Source: Gemmiger formicilis (GTDB lineage Bacteria > Bacillota > Clostridia > Oscillospirales > Ruminococcaceae). From it: DNA of 64,000 nt. Within the stretch, counting starts at the first letter, position 1. The number at the start of each line of letters is the position of its first letter. The stretch is taken from positions 47,212 to 111,211 of the forward strand of contig NZ_WQOH01000005.1 of NCBI RefSeq assembly GCF_018784445.1. The letters run 5' to 3'. The notes beneath the pieces were generated by a model, which made no database searches, was not told the DNA's origin, and saw nothing but the letters and a program-made list of their open reading frames with translations. A program made the translations under genes and the position numbers. This document shows, piece by piece, positions 40,219 through 47,406 of the stretch.

Positions 40219-40644
40219 TCAGCCCTTGCAGCCCTGCTCCTCCCAGTCGCCTGCCACAGCGGGGTCAACGATCTGGGTGGGGTCAATCTTGCCGTCCGCC
40301 GTGCGGGGGGCCTCCGTGTGGCCCAGCTCGACCGGGTTCACGTTGGGGGTGTCGTAGTCGGCAGCCTTCGGGGCGGGGGTCTCTTCAACTTCCGCAGGTT
40401 CCTCGGGCTTTTCCTCCTCGGCGGGGACGGCAGGTTCTTCAGGTGCGGCGGGGGCGGGTTCAGCCACAGCGGACGCATCGTCAGCGGGCTCGGCGGAATC
40501 GGTCTCAGGCTCGACCTCGTCCTCCGAACCCCAAATATGCTCGTACTCGTCGTCGTGATGCGCACGGTTCTGCAGAACATAAACGGCAGCGCCCACAGCA
40601 GCGGCGCCCACGGCCAAACCGGCCAGTTTTTTCAGTAAAGACAT
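40219..40644 (-). CDS. Membrane-anchored acidic, Pro/Glu/Ala-rich protein
   Basis: A 141-aa protein with an N-terminal helix LAGLAVGAAAVGAAVYVLQN (residues 7-26) followed by about 70 low-complexity residues dominated by Glu, Pro and Ala, and a short end (NPVELGHTEAPRTADGKIDP) that may be folded. I recognise no family. The start follows AGAGGTT. Independent unit with its own terminator. Confidence 0.75.
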   Translation of the reverse strand: MSLLKKLAGLAVGAAAVGAAVYVLQNRAHHDDEYEHIWGSEDEVEPETDSAEPADDASAVAEPAPAAPEEPAVPAEEEKPEEPAEVEETPAPKAADYDTPNVNPVELGHTEAPRTADGKIDPTQIVDPAVAGDWEEQGCKG

Positions 40645-40773
40645 GGTCAAAACCTCTTTTCGAGTAAAAATCTTGTGTTTGCGGTTAGTATACCACAATC
40701 GTTTCCAAAATACAAGTGCCGAATCCTACAACACAGGTGGGAAAAAGTGGACGCTTTTCATACAATGTACAAC

Positions 40774-40802
40774 TTGTCGAAAATGGAGCGGTGTGGTATG
40801 AT
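40774..40802 (+). promoter_or_regulatory. lrgAB promoter
   Basis: TTGTCG, 17-base spacer, TATGAT. Because the -10 box includes an in-frame ATG and the transcript starts after it, the upstream ATGs cannot begin lrgA. Confidence 0.6.
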
Positions 40803-40836
40803 GTACAGGAATTTTGCAAAAAGAGGGTCTAATAAG

Positions 40837-41196
40837 GTGAAGTATATTTTCCAGTTTGCCCGCATCACGGCGTTCTGCCTGGCGGGCGAGGTTCTGGCGG
40901 TGGTGCTGCCGCTGCCCATCCCGGCCAGCGTGTACGGCCTGCTGCTGATGGTCGCGGCGCTGAAAACAGGCGTGCTCAAGCTCGACCAGGTGCGGGAGAC
41001 CGGGCTGTTTTTGACCGGCATCTTCCCGCTGCTGTTCGTCCCGGCGGCGGCCGGCGTTGTGGAGCTGGGCAGCCAGCTTATGGATTTGCTGCTGCCCGCC
41101 GTGCTGGCTATCGTGCCCATCACGGCGCTGGTCATGGCCGTGACCGGCATGGTCGCGCAGAAATGCGCAGGCAGAAAGGAGCACAAAAATGGCTGA
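40837..41196 (+). CDS. lrgA: LrgA/CidA family holin-like protein
   Basis: A 119-aa membrane protein with four helices; the family signature CLAGEVLAVVLPLPIPASVYGLLL is at residues about 11-34. It acts with LrgB in control of autolysis or in pyruvate/metabolite transport. I chose the GTG at 40837 (GAGGG 9 bases upstream), since the ATGs upstream lie in the promoter. It overlaps lrgB by 8 bases. Confidence 0.85.
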   Translation: MKYIFQFARITAFCLAGEVLAVVLPLPIPASVYGLLLMVAALKTGVLKLDQVRETGLFLTGIFPLLFVPAAAGVVELGSQLMDLLLPAVLAIVPITALVMAVTGMVAQKCAGRKEHKNG

Positions 41197-41884
41197 ATTT
41201 TTGCAGCAATGCGGCAGCTGGGGCGTGCTGGCGACGCTGGCGGCCTACGCGGCGGGCGTCTGGGTCAACCGCAAGACTGGCAAGGCACTGTTCAATCCCC
41301 TGCTGATGGGCAGCATCTTCGTCATCGTGTTTTTAAGCTGCTTCGGCGTGCCCTACGCCGACTATAAATCCAGCGCCCAGCCCATCAGCTGGCTGCTGAT
41401 GCCTGCCACGGTCAGCCTGGCGATCCCCCTGTATGAAAAATGGGAGCTGCTGGAAAAGAACCTGGCCGCGATCTTTGCGGCCATTGCGGCGGGTGTGCTG
41501 ACGAGCCTGGGCAGCGTGCTGGCGATGGCGTGGGTGCTGAGAATCGAGCGCACCCATGCGGTGAGCTTTCTGCCCAAGTCGGTCACGACGGCCATCGGCA
41601 TGGATGTGGCCGAGACGCTGGGCGGTGCGGCGGCGCTGGCGGGCGCGGTCATCATTCTGACCGGCATTGTTGGCAGCCTGATGGGTGAGACGGTCTGCAA
41701 GGTCTGCCATATTACAGACCCGCTGGCCAAGGGGCTGGCACTGGGCACCTCGGCCCATGCCATCGGCACGAGCAAAGCCTTACAGATGGGCGAGGTCGAA
41801 GGCGCCATGAGCGGGCTTGCGATTGCGGTTGCGGGTATCATGACCGCGATCCTGGCCCCGGTGGCGGCAAATTTTTTGCCGTAA
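41189..41884 (+). CDS. lrgB: LrgB/CidB family membrane protein
   Basis: A 231-aa partner of LrgA with about six to seven helices. Conserved features: FNPLLMGS near residue 34, SFLPKSVTTAIGMDV near 128-142, and the LGTSAHAIGTSKA segment near 185. Translation is coupled to lrgA. No lytSR-type regulator genes adjoin it. Confidence 0.9.
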   Translation: MAEFLQQCGSWGVLATLAAYAAGVWVNRKTGKALFNPLLMGSIFVIVFLSCFGVPYADYKSSAQPISWLLMPATVSLAIPLYEKWELLEKNLAAIFAAIAAGVLTSLGSVLAMAWVLRIERTHAVSFLPKSVTTAIGMDVAETLGGAAALAGAVIILTGIVGSLMGETVCKVCHITDPLAKGLALGTSAHAIGTSKALQMGEVEGAMSGLAIAVAGIMTAILAPVAANFLP

Positions 41885-42179
41885 AGGGGCGATAAGGGAA
41901 AGAGGCGGGGCGTCGAGGACGCCGCCCCCGAGGCGCGGGTCCCGCTTGGCGGCGCACAACGAGCGCCGCCAGTTTGCTCCGCAAACCCGCTCTTGCGGTT
42001 GTTTGCCCCACAGGGGCAAACATTGTTCGCCACCCCAGTTTCGCTTCGCTCAACTGTGGCCCCTGACTCACAACCCCGCACCACGTCGCAACAGCGGCAG
42101 TTTTCTTTGCCAGCTTTCTTTTGCGGCCAAAAGAAAGCTGCCTCCCGGGAGCCTGCCGTTTATCCTTTAGCCGATACTC
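41885..42179. other. Non-coding stretch packed with small hairpins
   Basis: After lrgB there are consecutive inverted repeats: the RAYT-type palindrome at 41907-41929, GGCGGCGC...GCGCCGCC (41950-41971), GTTTGCTCCGCAAAC, GTTTGCCCC-ACA-GGGGCAAAC and CAGCTTTCTTTTG...CAAAAGAAAGCTG (42111-42140). No gene is supported. The last hairpin could end lrgAB or mazF transcription. Confidence 0.5.
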
Positions 42180-42557
42180 TCAAAAATACCCGGTATCCGT
42201 GTGCACATCCGCGCTTTCCAGTCCCATGGATACCCCTAACGCTTCATCTACGCGGCGCATATCGTCGGGCGGGATGATACCTGCCCGCTCCCGCAGGCGG
42301 CGTTTGTCGAGGGTGCGAATCTGTTCGGTCAAAATGATGCTGTCCTTCGCCAGGCCGCAGCGGTCGGCCCGCACGCTGATATGTGTGGGCAGCCGGTTTT
42401 TGTCCTGGCGGCTCGTGATGGCTGCTGCAATGACCGTGGGACTGTGCCGGTTGCCGATCTCATTCTGGATGATAAGTACCGGCCGTATGCCCCCCTGCTC
42501 GGACCCGACGACCGGGCTTAAGTCGGCGTAGAAAACCTCTCCGCGGTGGACTTCCAT
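42180..42557 (-). CDS. MazF/PemK-family endoribonuclease toxin (orphan)
   Basis: A 125-aa MazF-fold RNase. Hallmarks are RGEVFYADLSPVVGSEQGGIRPVLIIQNE (residues about 5-33) and ITSRQDK near 51, including the conserved Arg and the SP-x4-Q-GG-xRP loop; LTEQIRTLDKRRL follows near 80. Such toxins cleave mRNA at short sites and are normally paired with an antitoxin gene just upstream. Here the upstream gene is an acyltransferase and no antitoxin frame fits between. The ribosome binding site GGGAGG is buried in a hairpin (42565-42606). Confidence 0.88.
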   Translation of the reverse strand: MEVHRGEVFYADLSPVVGSEQGGIRPVLIIQNEIGNRHSPTVIAAAITSRQDKNRLPTHISVRADRCGLAKDSIILTEQIRTLDKRRLRERAGIIPPDDMRRVDEALGVSMGLESADVHTDTGYF

Positions 42558-42564
42558 AAGAAAA

Positions 42565-42606
42565 ACCTCCCTTTGCTTGTTACTCAAAGTATAAGCAGAG
42601 GGAGGT
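42565..42606 (-). terminator. Hairpin/terminator overlapping the mazF ribosome binding site
   Basis: A 14-bp stem (42565-42578 with 42593-42606) follows the acyltransferase stop codon; on the minus strand it is followed by TTTTTC and then, 2 bases later, the mazF ATG. Its 3' arm contains GGGAGG. Confidence 0.75.
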
Positions 42607-42610
42607 CTTT

Positions 42611-43699
42611 TTAATCATCCGCCGTGATTTTTGCAGCGAGGGCATCGCCTTTTTCACACAGCGCTGTAAACAGCTTGGTGTTTTCCAAGGGCCGCATCAC
42701 CAGCCGGGTGCGCACGGCGTCCACTGCCGCACACCCGAAGAGCACGGCAAAAATCGCGAACAGCGTGTACACCACCGAGCTGTGGTGCGCCTGGGCCTGC
42801 AAAAGGCCGTTCCACAAAAAGTTGCGGAACGCGGGCACCTGATGCAGAATGTAAACGCCCAGCGTCGTGCCGGACAGGGCGTTGACCCACCGCACACAGC
42901 CGAGATCCAAATTTTTAAACAGGTAGAACAGCGCCAGCGCGGCCAGCAGGTTGGGCAGTGCGCCCAGCGCCGTGCGGTAGTAGGCCACGTACTGGAACGC
43001 CTTGCCGTCGGTCAGACCGCGCGTTTCCAGCACAGCGCGGATGGCCGTGTTGACCAGCGGCAGCCCCAGCCCAAGGGCCAGCGCCGCCGCGCGGTTTTGC
43101 AAAAGGCGGGCCAGGCGGTTTTCGGGATAGCGGCGCAGGTAGGCGGCCAGCAGGTACTCATACAAAAACATCCAGGCAGTGTCGCTGACGATGCCGTTCT
43201 CGCCGAAAAGCGTCGGGTAGAGGATCATCGGAACGGCCAGCACGGCCAACAGCCCCCGGTGCGCGGTGCGCGGCAGGCCACGCAGTACGCGGTTCAGCAG
43301 CGGCACGCAGAGCAACAGCAGCAGATAGTCCGAGATAAACCATAGCTGCCGGGTCGAGGCCGGGAACGCCGCCCACCGCAGCGCACCGAGGGAGACATCC
43401 AGCCCGGCGAGCCTGCACAGCAGCGTGACGGGCACCGTGTAGAGCCACAGCGACAGCCACAGCGAGAGCGGGCGGCGTGTTTTGTACGGCTGTTCGCACA
43501 AAAACCATCCGCCGATGAGGATGAACACGCTGCACGCAATGCGCGACCCGCAGCCGATGAGGCAGAATGCGAAGGAGGACGGCAGCGTGGTATAGTCCGC
43601 AATGCCGCCCTGCCCGGTCAGATGGTCGCCGATGATGAGCAGCATACACAGGATGCGCAGCAATTCTAAATTGCTGCTGCGCTGGGTCTTGCCGGGCAT
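42611..43699 (-). CDS. Acyltransferase 3 family membrane protein
   Basis: A 362-aa protein with about ten helices. The start NLELLRILCMLLIIGDHLTGQGG includes the family's R-x-I/L-x-x-x-x-x-x-x-H pattern (catalytic His near residue 24). Such proteins O-acetylate or succinylate cell surface sugars or peptidoglycan. AGGAGG lies 6 bases before the chosen ATG. No polysaccharide genes adjoin it. Confidence 0.8.
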   Translation of the reverse strand: MPGKTQRSSNLELLRILCMLLIIGDHLTGQGGIADYTTLPSSFAFCLIGCGSRIACSVFILIGGWFLCEQPYKTRRPLSLWLSLWLYTVPVTLLCRLAGLDVSLGALRWAAFPASTRQLWFISDYLLLLLCVPLLNRVLRGLPRTAHRGLLAVLAVPMILYPTLFGENGIVSDTAWMFLYEYLLAAYLRRYPENRLARLLQNRAAALALGLGLPLVNTAIRAVLETRGLTDGKAFQYVAYYRTALGALPNLLAALALFYLFKNLDLGCVRWVNALSGTTLGVYILHQVPAFRNFLWNGLLQAQAHHSSVVYTLFAIFAVLFGCAAVDAVRTRLVMRPLENTKLFTALCEKGDALAAKITADD

Positions 43700-43730
43700 G
43701 GGAACCTCCTTGAAAAATGACAGCAAAATT

Positions 43731-43816
43731 GTAGGGGCCGGACATACCAGGCCCGCGGCCTATAAATAGGAGCGTATTTGCGGGAAAGCCGAGGGCTGGA
43801 CAAGTCCGGCCCCTAC
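43731..43816. repeat. ~86-bp GGCCGGGC palindromic element
   Basis: Left end GTAGGGGCCGGACATACC, right end GGACAAGTCCGGCCCCTAC, with TTGCGGG in the right half. On the minus strand its terminal GTAG supplies the TAG stop codon of acpS. Confidence 0.75.
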
Positions 43817-44193
43817 AGGGCGCCTGTTTCCAGAATCACCACTGCACTCGCAAGTCCACGTTCATGGCTCAAGCTGACATGCACAGTCAAATTCTGCTCC
43901 GCAGCCCAGGCGGCGGCAGCGCCGGTCAGGGCAAAGTACGGTGCGCCGCTTTCCTGGCGCAGCACGGCAAGCTCGGGCATGGCAAAGCCGCCCAGGCCGG
44001 TGCCAGCGGCCTTCAAAAAGGCCTCCTTCGCAGCAAAGTTCGCGGCGGCAGTCTCGGCCCGGTGCTTATCCCCCAAAGCGGCCAGCAGGGCCTGTTCTTC
44101 GGGGGCAAACACATGGTCAAGAAAGCTCTGCCGAGTGATGCTTTTTTCCATGCGGCCTGCATCACACAGGTCAATGCCGACGCCCAAAATCAT
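43813..44193 (-). CDS. acpS: Holo-[acyl-carrier-protein] synthase
   Basis: Transfers 4'-phosphopantetheine from CoA to acyl carrier proteins. The 126-aa protein has GVGIDLCDAGRM (residues 4-15, Mg-binding Asp) and the FAAKEAFLKAAGTG motif (near 53-66), both diagnostic. It overlaps cca by 4 bases. The last codons run into a palindromic repeat that provides the stop. Confidence 0.93.
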   Translation of the reverse strand: MILGVGIDLCDAGRMEKSITRQSFLDHVFAPEEQALLAALGDKHRAETAAANFAAKEAFLKAAGTGLGGFAMPELAVLRQESGAPYFALTGAAAAWAAEQNLTVHVSLSHERGLASAVVILETGAL

Positions 44194-45545
44194 GAAATCA
44201 CCGCTTTCAGCAGTGCTTCCCGCTCGTTGGGCAGTTTTCCTTCCATGACGGCAGTCAGCAGCATTTGCAGGGTCGCGCCGACGTCCGGCCCGGCGGGGAT
44301 GCCGGCATCCATTAAATCCGCGCCGTTCACGGTCAGCTGGCGCATGGAGTAGCAGCCGGTCTTGGCAAGTTCGTCCATGCGGTGCTCAAAGGCCGCTACA
44401 TCAGCGCGGCGGGCGGCGACCTCCGGCGTCCTGGCGTGGGCGTCCAGGTCAGCGTATTTCAGCACACAAAGGCGGCGCAGGAAAATCGCGCCGTTGCGGT
44501 TCAGCAATTTCAAAATCCCGGCATCGTCGGCAGGCAGCGGTGCGTCGTGTACGGCAATCAGCCCCACCGCGCCGTCAATCAGGTAGGCGGGCGCTTTTAA
44601 GCGGCGCAGAATGACCCGCGCCAGCTGTGCCCCGCGCTGGTTGTGCCCCTTGAAATGCGCCGCGCCGTCCGGCCCGACGCTGCGGCACAAAGGCTTTGCA
44701 ATGTCGTGTAAAAAGGTGGCCCAGCATAGCACCCGCACGCCGCGGGTGTCCTGGCCGCGCAGATCCAGCGCGGCCACGGCGGCGGCTGAATGCTGCCAAA
44801 CGTCGTAACAATGCCATTTTCCGGGCTGCGTGCAGCCGATGCAGGGTAAGATCTCCGGCACAACGCCGCCTAAAATCTCGCCGTATTGTGCCAAAGTCTG
44901 CCCTGCGCCGGGGGCCAGCAGCAGGCCGTCCAGTTCGGAATACAGCCGCTCGGCGCTGACGGTGTGCAGTGTCTCCCGGGCGGTGAAAGCAGCTTCGGCG
45001 GTGGCGGCATCCAGCGCAAAGCCCAGCTTGGCGGAAAACCGCAGCGCCCGCAGAATGCGCAGCGCGTCCTCGGCAAAGCGGTCGGCAGGTGTGCCGACGC
45101 ACCGCACGATGCCTGCCGCCAAATCGCGGCGGCCGCCGTACAAATCAATGATGCCCTCGCCGGGGGCGTAGGCCATGGCGTTGATGGTGAAATCCCGCCG
45201 CGCCAGATCCTCGGCCAAATCGTCCACAAACTGCACGCTGTCGGGGTGGCGGTGGTCGCGGTAGCTTCCGTCTAAGCGGTAGGTCGTCATTTCGTAGGGC
45301 TTGCCGTGCAAAATGACGGCGACCGTGCCGTGCTTTTCGCCGGTCAGGATCATCCGCTGGTCGTGGAACAGCGCCCGCATTTCGTCGGGCCGGGCGGAGG
45401 TGCAGATGTCCCAGTCGCCGGGCATACGGCCCAGCAGGCTGTCGCGCACGCAGCCGCCCACCACGTAGGCACTGTGCCCGGCAGCGCGCAGCGTTTGCAG
45501 CAGCCAGTAGGCGTCGTGCGGCAGGCGTATCGTATCGCGGCTCAT
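44190..45545 (-). CDS. cca: CCA tRNA nucleotidyltransferase with HD domain
   Basis: Adds or repairs the 3' CCA of tRNAs; needed here since tRNA-Pro, -Gln and -Val lack an encoded CCA. The 451-aa class II enzyme has YVVGGCVRDSLLGRMPGDWDICTSA (trimmed: GGCVRD near 28, DWDI near 42), RRDFTIN near 110 and RFAEDALRILRALRF near 150-165. The C-terminal HD-type domain has FLHDIAKP near 268. Start after AGGGGAGGGG. Confidence 0.92.
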   Translation of the reverse strand: MSRDTIRLPHDAYWLLQTLRAAGHSAYVVGGCVRDSLLGRMPGDWDICTSARPDEMRALFHDQRMILTGEKHGTVAVILHGKPYEMTTYRLDGSYRDHRHPDSVQFVDDLAEDLARRDFTINAMAYAPGEGIIDLYGGRRDLAAGIVRCVGTPADRFAEDALRILRALRFSAKLGFALDAATAEAAFTARETLHTVSAERLYSELDGLLLAPGAGQTLAQYGEILGGVVPEILPCIGCTQPGKWHCYDVWQHSAAAVAALDLRGQDTRGVRVLCWATFLHDIAKPLCRSVGPDGAAHFKGHNQRGAQLARVILRRLKAPAYLIDGAVGLIAVHDAPLPADDAGILKLLNRNGAIFLRRLCVLKYADLDAHARTPEVAARRADVAAFEHRMDELAKTGCYSMRQLTVNGADLMDAGIPAGPDVGATLQMLLTAVMEGKLPNEREALLKAVIS

Positions 45546-45579
45546 GCGTTCCCCTCCCCTCTTGTGGCGTTTTTGGCGG

Positions 45580-45972
45580 TTATTCTTCGGTGTGGGTCCA
45601 TTCCTGGGTCAAATCCACGATGCAGGCGAGGCTGTCGTCCTCGTCCTTCAGCGAATCGACCTTGGCGGCGGCCTTCTCGGCGTCCTCCATCCAGGTCAGG
45701 ATAAAGTAGTTCTCGGCGGGCACGGCGTAGTAGACCCATGCGCCGTCGGCCCGCAGCAGGTCGGGCAGGTGGTCCAGCTCGGCGTCCAGCAGGCCCTGGC
45801 CTTCCTCGCCGTAGATCATCTCAGGGCCGACCTGCAGAGAGTCGATCACATTGATGCTGGAATTGATGTAGGTGTCGCGGTCAACGGTCTTGTCGCCGAC
45901 CTCCCACGCGCTGGCGAACGCCTTGACCAGCAGTTCGCGGACTTCCAATTTATCGTCACCGGGTTTGTACAT
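45580..45972 (-). CDS. Acidic hypothetical protein
   Basis: A 130-aa soluble protein, strongly acidic, with no membrane segment or motif I recognise. Features: LEVRELLVKAFASAWEVGDKTVD at the start and ENYFILTWMEDAEKAAAKV near 95-113. AGAGGGA precedes the start. It lies 34 bases before cca on the same strand and may share its transcript. Confidence 0.7.
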   Translation of the reverse strand: MYKPGDDKLEVRELLVKAFASAWEVGDKTVDRDTYINSSINVIDSLQVGPEMIYGEEGQGLLDAELDHLPDLLRADGAWVYYAVPAENYFILTWMEDAEKAAAKVDSLKDEDDSLACIVDLTQEWTHTEE

Positions 45973-46072
45973 GGTAATTCCCTCTTTTACATAATATATG
46001 AAAACAGTATAGCACATTTTTTGCAATTTGGGTATAGGGATTTTAGAGGTATGTCCCGAAAATAAAAAAGCA

Positions 46073-46097
46073 GGGCGGCCAGTCCCCTGGCCGCCGC
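46073..46097. repeat. GGCGGCCAG palindrome
   Basis: GGGCGGCCAG-TCCC-CTGGCCGCC; a single-base variant of the arm pair at 40072-40093. Confidence 0.55.
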
Positions 46098-46125
46098 ACC
46101 TCGCCTTTCGTACAACGGTATTCTT

Positions 46126-46151
46126 GTAGGGGGCGGCGGCCTCGACGCCCC
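46126..46151. repeat. RAYT-type palindrome copy
   Basis: Starts GTAGGGGGCGGCGGCC and ends CGACGCCCC; one base differs from the 26-base arm inside the RAYT gene (36781-36806). Confidence 0.7.
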
Positions 46152-46177
46152 TGCCACTACAAACTGGAATTTTCAAA

Positions 46178-46780
46178 TTAGTCTTTGCAAATAACCTTTG
46201 AACGTTCACCATCAATTACAATTCCCTGACGGTTGTTAATTGGGCATAGATTCAAATCCGAAAACTCAGTCATTATTTTCTCGGTAACTTTCTTAAATGG
46301 TGCTGTAAGATAATGCGGAAGAACATAGAAATCAATCAAATCAAGCCCTGCATCATCTTCTTGTGAGTAGTCCTCCGGCTTTTCATCCATTTGCTCGATA
46401 TATTGGATGCTTGGAGCGCATATAATCGCACCTGCCGATTCACCAATCATCAGTTTTCCCTTTGCCAATTCTTTCCTCAACAGCTCATCCGTTCCCGTTT
46501 TACGGAGCTGGTCTATAAGGAAAAAAGAATTTCCGCCGGTAAAATATATCACATCCGCATCTTCAAAAACAGACTGTATCGTTGAATAAGCCTCCGTTGA
46601 AATATCAATTTCAGTTACGATTGCTCCCAACTTTTTGAATAATTTTCGAGCCGAGCCGACATAACCGGTGTAGCCTTCACGCAGCGAAGCTGTTGGAATA
46701 AATGCGACTTTTTTATTTTCAATTTCTTCCTTTATCAGACTTCCTACACTTGAAAAGTGCGAACATAAAAACAGTTTCAT
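46178..46780 (-). CDS. Peptidase E-like serine peptidase (S51 family)
   Basis: A 200-aa alpha/beta hydrolase-like peptidase related to Asp-specific dipeptidase PepE. The nucleophile is Ser in the elbow LMIGESAGAII (near residue 115); YFTGGNSFFLIDQLRK near 77-92 is also conserved. It is visibly richer in A+T than its neighbours and uses many A/T-ending codons, which suggests recent acquisition. The ATG follows AAAGGAG by 7 bases. Divergent from the marR operon. Confidence 0.85.
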   Translation of the reverse strand: MKLFLCSHFSSVGSLIKEEIENKKVAFIPTASLREGYTGYVGSARKLFKKLGAIVTEIDISTEAYSTIQSVFEDADVIYFTGGNSFFLIDQLRKTGTDELLRKELAKGKLMIGESAGAIICAPSIQYIEQMDEKPEDYSQEDDAGLDLIDFYVLPHYLTAPFKKVTEKIMTEFSDLNLCPINNRQGIVIDGERSKVICKD

Positions 46781-46855
46781 CAATATTCTCCTTTATATAT
46801 AAATTTCGATTTATAGTTCTAAGTATACCATATCCAGACCTTGTGCGCCACTCTA

Positions 46856-46912
46856 TTGACACGGCGCAAAACCGGGCTATAATGGTTGTAGGTACAACGA
46901 TGTAGGTACATC
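46856..46912 (+). promoter_or_regulatory. marR-ABC operon promoter with two palindromic operators
   Basis: TTGACA (46856-46861), 16-base spacer, TATAAT (46878-46883), followed by two palindromes TTGTAGGTACAA (46886-46897) and GATGTAGGTACATC (46899-46912) that share TGTAGGTACA. The position just after the -10 box fits repression by the MarR protein encoded next. Confidence 0.75.
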
Positions 46913-46935
46913 TTTCTGAAGCCCGGGAGGCGTCT

Positions 46936-47406
46936 ATGGACATTACCGAACGAAAAATCACAAAAATTGCGCGTGAGGCCGAAAAACTCGTCCTCTGCAC
47001 CCTGCGGGAACAGGGTGTGGGCACGGCGGAAATCGACCTGATCCACGCCCTGCGCCACCACCCCGGCTGCACCCAGGCGGCCTTGGCCGAGCTGCTGCAC
47101 GCCGACAAGGCGGCCATCGCAAGGCGCACGAAAAACCTTGAGGCCAAGGGCTATCTTGTCCGCGAAGATGCCCCCAACGATCGGCGCAGCCAGTTTTTGT
47201 ACCCGACCGGGAAGGCTGAGAACCTGAAATCCTCGAAGGCAGAGATCGAGGCGGCCTTCTATGAGTACCTGACCGCCGCGCTGCCCGCCGACGAGGCCGC
47301 TGCCTTTGCGGCAACGCTGGATAAGCTGTACCATCGGTCCAAGACCGAGAGCCGCGCGGGGTTCCCGCATTTCCAAAGGGAGTGCAAGACAGACGATGAA
47401 GCGTGA
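46936..47406 (+). CDS. MarR-family transcriptional regulator
   Basis: A 156-aa winged-helix regulator; the recognition region is GCTQAALAELLHADKAAIARRTKNLEAKGYL (trimmed: TQAALAELLHADKAAIARR near 52-70) followed by the wing NDRRSQFLYPT. It overlaps the first ABC gene by 11 bases and probably represses the exporter until a drug-like ligand binds. Confidence 0.88.
   Translation: MDITERKITKIAREAEKLVLCTLREQGVGTAEIDLIHALRHHPGCTQAALAELLHADKAAIARRTKNLEAKGYLVREDAPNDRRSQFLYPTGKAENLKSSKAEIEAAFYEYLTAALPADEAAAFAATLDKLYHRSKTESRAGFPHFQRECKTDDEA

Noticed and set aside
40675..40836. Longer lrgA starting at upstream ATG codons
   Set aside because: Those ATGs lie in or before the -10 box, so they would not be in the transcript.
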